Shown here in pieces: positions 1-7,064 of a DNA stretch of 35,316 nucleotides. Below the pieces are notes generated by a model that saw only the letters and a list, made by a program, of their open reading frames with translations, did not search any database and had not been told where the DNA came from. Every line of letters starts with the position of its first letter. Within the stretch, counting starts at the first letter, position 1. The stretch is from positions 1 through 35,316 of the forward strand of contig JAUWIC010000025.1 of assembly GCA_030605575.1 (NCBI GenBank). Reading direction: 5' to 3'. Source of the stretch: Dehalococcoidia bacterium. GTDB taxonomy: Bacteria > Chloroflexota > Dehalococcoidia > Dehalococcoidales > E44-bin46. A program made the translations under genes and the position numbers.

Positions 1-526
1 GATGCTGGCTCATGCAGAAATCCGCGCCATCATTACTGCTCTTGGTGCTGGCATAGACGATGACTTTGACCCATCCAAGCTCCGTTATCACCGGGTCATT
101 ATAATGACTGACGCTGATGTTGATGGCTCTCACATCCGCACCCTGCTTTTGACCTTCTTCTTCCGCCATATGGTGGAGCTGATTAACCGTGAGCACCTGT
201 TCATTGCCCAACCACCCCTATACCGGATTAAAACCAGCAAGGTTGAGCACTGGGTTTACTCTGACCAGGAAAAGGAAGAGGTTCTGCATCAGCTAAAGGG
301 AGCTAAAAAGGTAGGGGTTCAGCGGTATAAGGGTCTGGGGGAGATGAGTGCCGAGCAACTGTGGGAAACGACTATGAATCCCACTAGCCGCACCCTACTT
401 GCCGTCAGTGTAGAAGATGCCGCCAAGGCCGACCACACCTTCCACGTCTTAATGGGCGGAGAAGTCCCACCCCGCAAAGCCTTTATCCAAGCCCACGCCA
501 AAAGCGTGAGGAACCTGGATATTTAA
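1..526 (+). CDS. gyrB: DNA gyrase subunit B, C-terminal part (5' end outside window)
   Basis: This is the last 174 or so residues of the ATPase subunit of DNA gyrase, which introduces negative supercoils with GyrA. The fragment begins inside the TOPRIM domain: the metal-binding run [20 protein letters not shown] lies near residue 36, followed by the RYKGLGEM motif (about residues 108-115) and the typical end NPTSRTLL...FHVLMG. The reading frame is open to the left edge, so the gene is cut only by the window. It converges on pyrE, and the two stop codons overlap by four bases. gyrA is about 11 kb away rather than adjacent. GyrB and ParE share this region, but the presence of a single gyrA-like gene nearby favours GyrB. 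Confidence 0.95.
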   Translation, partial: MLAHAEIRAIITALGAGIDDDFDPSKLRYHRVIIMTDADVDGSHIRTLLLTFFFRHMVELINREHLFIAQPPLYRIKTSKVEHWVYSDQEKEEVLHQLKGAKKVGVQRYKGLGEMSAEQLWETTMNPTSRTLLAVSVEDAAKADHTFHVLMGGEVPPRKAFIQAHAKSVRNLDI

Positions 527-1092
527 TGGCTGACATTCAACAGAGCGGTGAAATCGTAGCCCTCTTGCTTCAGTTTATCGCTGCCGCCTTCACCGCGGTC
601 GACAAGCACGATAACCTTCACTACCTGGCAGTTTGCCGCTACCACCGCCTCTATTGCCTTAAGTACTGAGCCCCCGGTGGTCAGCACATCATCAACTATA
701 GCCACTCTAGAGCCTGGCTTAAGATGCCCCTCAATCTGCCTCATCGTTCCGTGCTCCTTGGTTACCTCCCTGACAATGAAAGCCGGTATCGGCTTCCCCT
801 CCAGGTGGCTAACCAAGGCAACTGCGGTAACAATGGGGTAAGCCCCTGTTGCCACCCCACCGATGGCATCAACCCCGGTCTTAATCAGCTCATCAAATAT
901 CGCCTTGCCCACCAGGTAGGCGCCTTCCGGGGACAGAGTTATCTTCTTCCCATCAATGTAATAATTACTCTTCCTCCCCGAGGTGAGGGTGAATTCACCG
1001 GTCAGGAAAGCCCCGACCTCACCGGCAATTTCCCTGATTCTCCTGGTGCCCTCGGTATCCAACCCCAACTCTAAAGTGGGATATGTCTCCAT
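523..1092 (-). CDS. pyrE: Orotate phosphoribosyltransferase
   Basis: This enzyme joins orotate to PRPP to make orotidine 5'-phosphate, the fifth step of UMP synthesis, in the cytoplasm. The 189-residue protein has the usual length of bacterial PyrE. The PRPP-binding signature [13 protein letters not shown] is at residues 130-142. [14 protein letters not shown] (34-47) and GGVATGAYP (78-86) match the orotate and loop regions. An AGGAGG at 1099-1104 sits 6 nt before the ATG. It is the last gene of the leftward run obgE-nadD-pyrE, 21 bp after nadD. Its stop overlaps the gyrB stop. No other pyrimidine gene is nearby, and no pyrimidine attenuator was seen. Confidence 0.95.
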   Translation of the reverse strand: METYPTLELGLDTEGTRRIREIAGEVGAFLTGEFTLTSGRKSNYYIDGKKITLSPEGAYLVGKAIFDELIKTGVDAIGGVATGAYPIVTAVALVSHLEGKPIPAFIVREVTKEHGTMRQIEGHLKPGSRVAIVDDVLTTGGSVLKAIEAVVAANCQVVKVIVLVDRGEGGSDKLKQEGYDFTALLNVSH

Positions 1093-1113
1093 AATTAACC
1101 TCCTAGCTAAGGT

Positions 1114-1719
1114 TTAGGCTGTAGCATATAGCCCCTGTTCCCGAATATATTTATCTACCGGCTCAGGGACAAGGTGAGCGATGGATAGCCCCTGAGCCAC
1201 CCGGTCTCTGATTACCGAGGCAGTGATATCTACCTCCGGTGTGTCCAGCAAAATCACCCTGCTGGCTAACCCGGGGATTGCGGCTTCCATAGACTTAAGG
1301 TCGGGAAGTGAACAGCCTACTCTGGGGACAGCCACCAGGTAACACATCTTAATCAGCCGTTCTGGCTCCCGCCACTTAGACAGCTCAGCTAAACAATCCC
1401 AACCTAAAATGAAAAACAGCTCACTCCCAGCCCCAAGCTGACCCCTTAGTTCGGCAATGGTATCAACGGTATAAGACGGACCAGCCCGCTCTATCTCCAT
1501 TGTTGACAGTTTGCAGTAGGGCTTATCGCCAATAGCCAGGCGCACCATCTGGACACGGTGCTCCGCCGCCGAAATAGGGCTGTCCATCCTCAGCCAGGGC
1601 AGACCAGCCGGCACAAAGAGAACCTCAGCCAGGTTTAGCCGAACCTTTGTCTCCTCGGCAATAATAAGGTGCCCATTATGAATTGGGTCAAACGTCCCCC
1701 CCAGCACGCCTATATTCAT
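1114..1719 (-). CDS. nadD: Nicotinate-nucleotide adenylyltransferase
   Basis: The product transfers AMP from ATP to nicotinate mononucleotide, giving deamido-NAD in NAD biosynthesis. The N-terminal nucleotidyltransferase signature GGTFDPIHNGHL (residues 7-18) contains the HxGH motif. The C-terminal ITASVIRDRVAQG segment corresponds to the second nucleotide-binding motif, ISSTxIR in most relatives. At 201 residues it has normal length. It starts 4 bp after the obgE stop, so the two are almost certainly cotranscribed; obg-nadD neighbourhoods are common in bacteria. The enzyme for the next step, nadE, lies separately at 29840-30577. Confidence 0.94.
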   Translation of the reverse strand: MNIGVLGGTFDPIHNGHLIIAEETKVRLNLAEVLFVPAGLPWLRMDSPISAAEHRVQMVRLAIGDKPYCKLSTMEIERAGPSYTVDTIAELRGQLGAGSELFFILGWDCLAELSKWREPERLIKMCYLVAVPRVGCSLPDLKSMEAAIPGLASRVILLDTPEVDITASVIRDRVAQGLSIAHLVPEPVDKYIREQGLYATA

Positions 1720-1723
1720 CCTG

Positions 1724-2989
1724 CTACCACTCCCATTCTAAATTCCCGCAGCGAACCTTGTCACCGGGCTTAACCCCGGCCTTCGCCAAAGCCTTGCTCA
1801 CCCCCAGCCTAGTGAATTGCCGTCTAATCTGCCTGCATACTTCAGGGCTAGACACATCTGTCCTGGCCACAATGCGCTCCAGTTCGGGAGCGACAACGAC
1901 AAAGGTATCACCTTCCTTATGCACACTGGGCCCAGCCACCCGGGGCTGCGGGTGAAAGACCTTCCTGACAATCTTCCCCCCACCTCCCCTCTCAACAGTA
2001 ACCTGACTCACCATCTCCATCGCCTCAGCCATAAGCTCGGCAACGCCCTCCCCGGTGGCGGCTGAAATGAAACGGGGTGAGGCGGCAACAGTACCAAAGG
2101 CGCCCTTAATCTCAGCTAACTGAGCCTGAACCTGAGGCAAATCAATCTTATTAACTACCACCAGCTGGGACTTCTGGGCCAGAGCCGAATCATATAAGCT
2201 GAGCTCGGCATTGACCTGTATCATATCTGCCACCGGAGACGCCGAGCTACCATCTATCAAGTGAATAAGTATCTTGGTCCGGGTAACATGGCGCAGGAAA
2301 TCGTGTCCCAGACCACGACCAAGGTGGGCACCATCTATTAACCCTGGAATCTCAGCCACGACCAAGCTTCGCTGGCCAACTTCAACCAGACCCAGAACGG
2401 GCTCACGAGTAGTAAAGGGGTAACTGGCTATTTTAGGCTTGGCTGCGGAACAGGCGGCTAGCAACGTAGACTTGCCCACATTAGGATAACCAATAATACC
2501 AACATCGGCGATAAGCCTCAACTCTAATATTACTGAGTTCTCCTCCCCAGTCTCCCCCCGCTGAGCAATCTGTGGGGCTTGATTAGTCGACGAAGCAAAA
2601 TGAGTATTGCCCAGACCTCCCTTCCCACCCTTAGCTATTACTGCCTGCTGACCGGGCTCCTCCAAATCAGCGATAACGGCATCACCACCTACCTGCGCCG
2701 TATATAAGACTACAGTCCCTACCGGAACGGTTAATATCAGGTTTTTCCCCTTCTTACCGTGTTTCTTTTTACTCCTACCACTCTCACCATCGGCGGCCCT
2801 ATAGAATCGTCTTCGCTCCAATGCCCGCAGACTGGTAACGCTATCATCAGCCATTATCGCTACATCGCCTCCATCACCTCCATCGCCACCATCAGGACCA
2901 CCAAAAGGAACAAACTTCTCCTGTCTGAAGCTTACTACTCCATCCCCCCCAGCACCAGCCCTTACCTTTATTTCTGCTCGGTCATACAT
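1724..2989 (-). CDS. obgE: GTPase Obg/CgtA (ribosome assembly, stringent control)
   Basis: Obg is an essential GTPase that acts in 50S subunit assembly and stress signalling. Three domains are visible in order: the glycine-rich Obg fold (residues 1-158, with GGPDGGDGGDGGD at 30-42), the G domain (P-loop GYPNVGKST at 167-175, NKID at 280-283, SA at 309-310), and a C-terminal OCT domain from about residue 340. The G3 motif reads EIPG (213-216), where Obg proteins normally have DxPG, a conservative but notable change. Spacing from the first promoter-like sequence leaves a leader of about 15-20 nt with only a weak GGCGAG binding site. It heads the obgE-nadD-pyrE operon. Confidence 0.95.
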   Translation of the reverse strand: MYDRAEIKVRAGAGGDGVVSFRQEKFVPFGGPDGGDGGDGGDVAIMADDSVTSLRALERRRFYRAADGESGRSKKKHGKKGKNLILTVPVGTVVLYTAQVGGDAVIADLEEPGQQAVIAKGGKGGLGNTHFASSTNQAPQIAQRGETGEENSVILELRLIADVGIIGYPNVGKSTLLAACSAAKPKIASYPFTTREPVLGLVEVGQRSLVVAEIPGLIDGAHLGRGLGHDFLRHVTRTKILIHLIDGSSASPVADMIQVNAELSLYDSALAQKSQLVVVNKIDLPQVQAQLAEIKGAFGTVAASPRFISAATGEGVAELMAEAMEMVSQVTVERGGGGKIVRKVFHPQPRVAGPSVHKEGDTFVVVAPELERIVARTDVSSPEVCRQIRRQFTRLGVSKALAKAGVKPGDKVRCGNLEWEW

Positions 2990-3011
2990 TGTCTAGCTCG
3001 CCTGACTTATT

Positions 3012-3040
3012 AATATAATTATAAATTATATTTATCTCAA
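3012..3040 (-). promoter_or_regulatory. Predicted sigma-70 promoter of obgE-nadD-pyrE
   Basis: On the minus strand TTGAGA (3035-3040) and TATATT (3012-3017) are separated by exactly 17 bp. The expected transcription start falls roughly 15-20 nt before the obgE ATG. The whole 2990-3237 gap between dnaA and obgE is very AT-rich and otherwise shows no gene; several overlapping TATA-like runs make alternative -10 boxes possible. Confidence 0.5.
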
Positions 3041-3237
3041 GGTATATCTGTTCTTTAGTTAATAATAATTATAATATTAGATAAGGTATTTATAGTAGGG
3101 AGCAATTTTAGGTAGGATAGAGGTTCAGTTTCTTCCTGGTAACCAATCAGCCAGGAAGATATATAAACCTTATATTTTTAGCCGGCTGCTTTTTATAGTT
3201 TACTTATAAAATTCTTTATAGAAATAAGAACTTTGAA

Positions 3238-4575
3238 CTATAGACTTTGCCGGATATCCAGGATTTTTTGGTGTAAATAAGCATTGCTATTGATAGTATT
3301 GGCTATTTTTTCACAAGCGGAGCTAACAGTTATAGGTTCTCTCCCTCCCAACTCCCGGCCAATTTGGGCCAGTGAGCTATTGGTTTCCTGCCGGATAAGA
3401 TACATGGCTACCTGTCGAGCTAAAGCAGTTTCTTTGTCCCTTTTCCGGCTCTTCAAGTCTTTAGTGGCTAGCTGGAAACTGTCGGCTACCGCTTCTATCA
3501 CCAGCGCCGGGGTGATAGAAGCATCTTGGGGACGTTTAGTGGCTATATCCTCAAGCGCTTGGGCGGCTATCTCTGGGGTAATTAAAGCTTTAAGCAGCTT
3601 GGCATAAGCAATTACCCGATTTAGGTTACCTTCTAGCTCCCTTATGTTCTGCTGAATCCGCTGAGCAATAAACTCCAGCACATCTAAAGTAATACCCTGC
3701 TCTCTCTGTTTAGCCTTAGCCTGTAAAATAGCCAGGCGTGTTTCAAAGTCAGGTGGTTGGATATGAACAATTAACCCCCATTCAAAACGGGAACATAGCC
3801 TTGCCTCAACCGGGACATAGTCCCGCCGCTTTGTTTTGCCTGCAGGCATAGCTTTCGGGGAGCGGTCACTGGTGATAACAATCTGGCGGTTATTGTTATG
3901 TAGCTCATTAAAGGTGTGGAAGAAGCTTTCTTCGGTCTGCTCCTTGCCGGTGATGAAGTGGATATCATCAATCAACAGCATATCAACGCTTCTATATTTA
4001 TTTCGGAACTCCTCGGTTTTTCTTTCTTGAATAGCCTTGATAAACTCGTTGGTAAACTGCTCGCTGCTAACATAAAGCACTTGAATATGGTTAGCTAAAG
4101 CAGCATGACCAATAGCCTGCAGCAAATGGGTTTTGCCTAAACCCGGCCCTCCGTATATGAATAGCGGATTATGGCTACCTCCCGGGTTTTCGGCTACTCC
4201 GAGAGCAGCGGCATAGGCTAAACGATTACAACTACCGGTAACGAAGGAATCAAAGGTGTATTTTGGGTTGAACCTTGGTCCGGGTTCTTCTCGGACACTG
4301 TGGCTACCTGATGAATTTTGATGTCTGGAATTTACTTGGAAGAGGACTTTGGTATCACGGCCGGTAAGACCAATAAGTGTTTTCTCAATCAAAGAGCGCT
4401 GGTTCTTATCTAAATATTCAGCAACGAAGGTATTGGGTACACCGACAACAAACTGATTATCCTGGTAGCTTAGACCTACCGTTTTTTCCAGCCAGGTCCG
4501 GTAGTTAGGCTTGTTGACTTGGATTTGCAGTTCACCTAAGGCTGTTTCCCAGATTTGTTGCGCCGGTCTTTCCAT
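3238..4575 (-). CDS. dnaA: Chromosomal replication initiator DnaA, with insertion and altered DNA-recognition motif
   Basis: DnaA binds origin DNA and opens it for replication. The chosen ATG at 4575 has AAGGAG just upstream (core 4580-4584) and gives 445 residues; a start at 4602 lacks a site. Domain I (QIWETALGELQ), a short variable linker, the AAA+ domain (Walker A GGPGLGKT at 142-149, Walker B IDDIH at 202-206, sensor II RELEGNLNRV) and the C-terminal helix-turn-helix are all present. Two oddities are visible. About 12 extra residues (AGKTKRRDYVPV, about 245-256) sit between sensor I (TSDRSPK) and the arginine-finger motif RLCSRFEWG. The usual GGRDHTTV signature reads GGREPITV (about 410-417). 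Flanking DNA shows no cluster of canonical DnaA boxes. Confidence 0.95.
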   Translation of the reverse strand: MERPAQQIWETALGELQIQVNKPNYRTWLEKTVGLSYQDNQFVVGVPNTFVAEYLDKNQRSLIEKTLIGLTGRDTKVLFQVNSRHQNSSGSHSVREEPGPRFNPKYTFDSFVTGSCNRLAYAAALGVAENPGGSHNPLFIYGGPGLGKTHLLQAIGHAALANHIQVLYVSSEQFTNEFIKAIQERKTEEFRNKYRSVDMLLIDDIHFITGKEQTEESFFHTFNELHNNNRQIVITSDRSPKAMPAGKTKRRDYVPVEARLCSRFEWGLIVHIQPPDFETRLAILQAKAKQREQGITLDVLEFIAQRIQQNIRELEGNLNRVIAYAKLLKALITPEIAAQALEDIATKRPQDASITPALVIEAVADSFQLATKDLKSRKRDKETALARQVAMYLIRQETNSSLAQIGRELGGREPITVSSACEKIANTINSNAYLHQKILDIRQSL

Positions 4576-4700
4576 TAAACTCCTTTCGTCAAGCTCAAGC
4601 ACATTTCATCCCGTGGCTGGGAACTGGAGGGGCTTATATGGGGCATGGGGGAGGAATTAAAAATGAGGATGTTAGAATACTACCAAGGGTCTTCGCCAGA

Positions 4701-4800
4701 TGGCAAGAGTTTTGGTGCTGGTTGCTGACCATTTTTAGTGCCCATTTTCCCTTAGAAGGTCTGTCAGACTTTTCTATTTATCTATTATCTCCCGCGTAGA
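4701..4800 (+). repeat. Imperfect 100-bp direct repeat, copy 1
   Basis: This aligns without gaps to 4890-4989. The best part (last 79 positions) has about 58 identical bases by my count, and both copies end in GTAGA. Shared blocks include TTGCTG, AAGGTC/CAGGTC plus GTCAG, and the tail CTTTT(C/T)TATTTA. The start-to-start distance is 189 bp. Confidence 0.7.
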
Positions 4801-4882
4801 TATAAGATGCCAATAGTCCAAATTTTTCCTGAATTGTCCGTGTTTGTTTCTTAATTCACCTAATAATATAACACCTGGGATA

Positions 4883-4894
4883 TGCCAATTGGCA
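4883..4894. promoter_or_regulatory. 12-bp perfect palindrome, possible operator
   Basis: TGCCAATTGGCA is perfectly self-complementary and stands alone in an AT-rich intergenic region upstream of fmt. It could bind a dimeric regulator. No regulator gene is adjacent, so this is only a candidate site. Confidence 0.3.
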
Positions 4895-4989
4895 AATCTG
4901 GTGACAGTAATTGCTGGGTATTCTTAGCCCCAGTTTCCCCTTGTCAGGTCGGTCAGGCTTTTTTATTTACCTAATATTTCCGTTGTAGA
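4890..4989 (+). repeat. Imperfect 100-bp direct repeat, copy 2
   Basis: Partner of 4701-4800. It ends about 65 bp before the fmt start. It overlaps the 12-bp palindrome TGCCAATTGGCA at its left edge. The function is unknown; a duplicated regulatory segment or a pair of small structured RNAs are both possible. Confidence 0.7.
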
Positions 4990-5054
4990 TTGGAAAGGCA
5001 AGAGTTGTTAGAAAATTTTTTTGATGTTAAGATTTAGCCATAGGAGGTTTGAAT

Positions 5055-5990
5055 TTGCGACTTATTTTTATGGGTAGCCCTGAGTTTGCCGTTCTTCCTC
5101 TGGAGCACCTTATTCTTAATCACTATCAGGTGGCGGCAGTCTATACTCAGCCGGATAAACCGGCAGGCAGGGGGTGTTCCCTGTTGCCGACGCCGGTAAA
5201 AAGGACAGCCGTAGCCCACAAGCTACCAGTAATGCAGCCAGCTAGCTTGAAGGAGGCCGAGGCTGTAGCCCAGCTAGCTGGCTTTCACCCTGATATTATA
5301 GTGGTGGCTGCCTTTGGTCAGATTCTGCCCCAGTCGGTTTTAGACATCCCCGGCTACGGGTGTATTAATCTTCACCCATCCCTGCTATCTAGATTTAGAG
5401 GCGCCTCACCAGTAGCCTCGACTATTCTAGCCGGTGATGACGTTACCGGGGTTAGCCTTATGCTGATGGACAAGGGGTTAGATACCGGTCCGATATTAGC
5501 CAGGGCACAGATTCCTATCTCAGCGCAGGATACTACGGGCTCACTTACCGCCAAGCTGTCCTTGATAGCCGCTCAGTTACTGCTGGAAGTTTTACCTGGC
5601 TGGTTAAGGGGTGAGCTCACTCCACAGCCTCAGAATGAAGCCGAAGCTACCCATTCTGTTCCCATCTCCAAGCAGGAGGGTAAGATTGATTGGCATCTAC
5701 CAGCTATAGACATATGGCGGCGGGTGCGTGCCTTCCATCCCTGGCCGGGGTGTTACACCACATGGCAGGGTAGGCAGCTTAAGATTATTGAGGCGGTGCC
5801 TCTGCCGGGGCAAGGAACCCCTGATATAGGGCAGGTGGTAGCCATAGAGGGGGCCAAGGCTGCCTTTGGCGTCAGTACCGGTAGTGGCATTTTAGGGGTA
5901 TTAAAGCTCCAAATGGAGGGGAAGCGAGCTATGTCGGCTGCCGACTTTTTGAAGGGACAGCGGCAGTTCATTGGCACCATATTACAATAA
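5055..5990 (+). CDS. fmt: Methionyl-tRNA formyltransferase
   Basis: Fmt formylates Met-tRNA(fMet) using 10-formyl-tetrahydrofolate, preparing the initiator tRNA. The TTG at 5055 is preferred because AGGAGG (5042-5047) lies 7 nt upstream and the protein then begins MRLIFMGSPEFA, the usual family N-terminus; the TTG at 5049 almost touches the binding site. The catalytic region INLHPSLLSRFRG (about 104-116) and the following TGVSLMLMDKGLDTGPIL segment are intact, and a C-terminal OB-type domain follows (KIDWHLPAIDIWRRVRAF...). The length of 311 residues is normal. It is followed after 15 bp by mazG, probably in one transcript. No def or rsmB gene is adjacent. Confidence 0.94.
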   Translation: MRLIFMGSPEFAVLPLEHLILNHYQVAAVYTQPDKPAGRGCSLLPTPVKRTAVAHKLPVMQPASLKEAEAVAQLAGFHPDIIVVAAFGQILPQSVLDIPGYGCINLHPSLLSRFRGASPVASTILAGDDVTGVSLMLMDKGLDTGPILARAQIPISAQDTTGSLTAKLSLIAAQLLLEVLPGWLRGELTPQPQNEAEATHSVPISKQEGKIDWHLPAIDIWRRVRAFHPWPGCYTTWQGRQLKIIEAVPLPGQGTPDIGQVVAIEGAKAAFGVSTGSGILGVLKLQMEGKRAMSAADFLKGQRQFIGTILQ

Positions 5991-6005
5991 TTTGAATCGG
6001 AGGTT

Positions 6006-6788
6006 ATGTTGTCTTTACCTAAGAACTTGAGCCGGTTTGCTACTCTGGTAGGTATTATTGCCCGGTTACGAGCCCCTGACGGCTGTCCCTGGGACAGAAA
6101 GCAGACCCACACCTCACTACGGGAAAACCTGTTGCAGGAGTGCTACGAGGTATTGGAGGCTCTGGATAAGGAGGATTCGGCTAAGCTTTGTGATGAATTG
6201 GGCGACCTGCTGATGCAGATTGTCTTCCATACTCAGATTGCCACTGAAGCCGGGGAATTTGAGCTGGGGGATGTAATAAGCAGCATCAATACCAAGCTAA
6301 TTCATCGCCACCCCCATGTCTTTGGCTCGCTAAAGGTTAAGGATGCCGAGGAGGTGGCAGTTAACTGGGAGGTTTTAAAGCGAGAGGAGAGGGAGACCGA
6401 TGCCTCTATCCTGGCCGGCATACCCAAGCCAATGCCGGCGTTAGGTTATAGTCAGGAGATTCAGCGGCGGGTGGCACAGCTTGGCTTTGACTGGAAAGAT
6501 ATTGAGGGTGTAATTGATAAGCTGGCTGAAGAGGTTGGGGAATTTAAGCGAGCCGGTAGCCAGCAGAAAGCCCAGGAGTTTGGTGATTTGCTATTTACCC
6601 TGGCTAACATTGCCCGCCGGTTGGGGATTGACCTGGAGTCAGCCCTCAGGCAGGCAAACCAGAAGTTTTATCAGCGCTTTACCTATATGGAAGAGGTCTG
6701 CCGCCAGCGTGGTGTCAATCTGGGTGAGCTATCCTTTGACCAGCAAAACGCCCTGTGGGAGGAAGCCAAGAAAAATATAGAAGGGTAA
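6006..6788 (+). CDS. mazG: Nucleoside triphosphate pyrophosphohydrolase MazG
   Basis: MazG hydrolyses (d)NTPs to monophosphates and pyrophosphate, cleaning the nucleotide pool or lowering ppGpp-linked stress. Two MazG-type four-helix units are seen. The N-terminal unit carries DGCPWDRKQTH (25-35), the acidic helix LLQECYEVLEAL (42-53) and CDELGDLLMQIVFH (62-75). The second has KLAEEVGEFKRA and EFGDLLFTLANIARR. The length of 260 fits the two-domain bacterial type. GGAGG is only 2 nt before the ATG at 6006, so the TTG at 6009 may be the true start. It is downstream of fmt and converges on tRNA-Pro, 2 bp away. Confidence 0.93.
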   Translation: MLSLPKNLSRFATLVGIIARLRAPDGCPWDRKQTHTSLRENLLQECYEVLEALDKEDSAKLCDELGDLLMQIVFHTQIATEAGEFELGDVISSINTKLIHRHPHVFGSLKVKDAEEVAVNWEVLKREERETDASILAGIPKPMPALGYSQEIQRRVAQLGFDWKDIEGVIDKLAEEVGEFKRAGSQQKAQEFGDLLFTLANIARRLGIDLESALRQANQKFYQRFTYMEEVCRQRGVNLGELSFDQQNALWEEAKKNIEG

Positions 6789-6790
6789 AG

Positions 6791-6864
6791 TCGGGGTGAG
6801 AGGATTTGAACCTCCGACCTCAGCGTCCCGAACGCTGCGCGCTACCAAGCTGCGCTACACCCCG
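6791..6864 (-). tRNA. tRNA-Pro, anticodon CGG
   Basis: Read on the minus strand, a complete 74-nt cloverleaf forms. The acceptor stem CGGGGTG pairs with CACCCCG. The D arm is GCGCAGCTTGGTAGCGC. The anticodon stem CAGCG/CGCTG encloses the loop TTCGGGA, giving anticodon CGG (proline). The T arm GGAGG-TTCAAAT-CCTCT has one G-U pair. The discriminator is A. The 3' CCA is not encoded. It lies 2 bp from the convergent mazG stop. Confidence 0.95.
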
Positions 6865-6872
6865 CAACCATT

Positions 6873-6901
6873 ATTATAGGCGGATTTAACCTCTTGAGCA
6901 A
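6873..6901 (-). promoter_or_regulatory. Promoter of tRNA-Pro
   Basis: On the minus strand a perfect TATAAT (6873-6878) follows TTGCTC (6896-6901) at 17-bp spacing. The -10 box ends 8 bp before the mature tRNA 5' end, so the pre-tRNA leader should be very short. Confidence 0.7.
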
Positions 6902-6926
6902 GAATGATGAACTAAAAAAATTAAGT

Positions 6927-7056
6927 TCCCCTTTGGGGGAGAAAATATTAAGATATTATATAAGATATTATAAAGGAGAGTTTAAGAGAGGCGAAGCCTC
7001 TCTTAACAAAAAAGCTTCCCCTTTCTAAGGGGAAGGGGATACAGGGGATGGGGTTA
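6927..7056. repeat. Palindromic repeat cluster (hairpin-forming family)
   Basis: Three GC-rich palindromes follow each other: TCCCC-TTT-GGGGA (6927-6939, with one extra G), an 11-bp perfect stem with GAA loop (6982-7006), and a 9-bp perfect stem CTTCCCCTT/AAGGGGAAG (7015-7035). Between the first two lie two tandem copies of TAAGATATTATA (6949-6972). The 21-nt core of the middle palindrome recurs exactly at 17645-17665, and the last element resembles 17770-17815. The cluster ends 8 bp before apgM. No protein gene is supported here. Confidence 0.75.
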
Positions 7057-7064
7057 CTAAAAAG

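Larger units (their letters stand above)
4576..5054. other. 479-bp intergenic region between divergent dnaA and fmt
   Basis: No protein-coding gene is apparent. The stretch contains the leaders of both flanking genes, a 100-bp imperfect direct repeat (4701-4800 and 4890-4989), a perfect 12-bp palindrome (4883-4894), and the AGGAGG of fmt at 5042-5047. I searched by eye for TTATNCACA-type DnaA boxes on both strands and found none, so calling it oriC is not supported. Confidence 0.6.

Noticed and set aside
4576-4602. Longer DnaA starting at 4602
   Set aside because: The extra residues MLELDERSL are encoded by the leader containing the AAGGAG site for the ATG at 4575.
4603-5048. Replication origin (oriC) next to dnaA
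   Set aside because: No TTATNCACA-like DnaA-box cluster or AT-rich 13-mers typical of an unwinding element could be identified. Without skew data for the whole genome the call is not supported.
6982-7035. Intrinsic terminators
   Set aside because: The hairpins are strong but none is followed by a T-run, and the same modules recur elsewhere as repeats.
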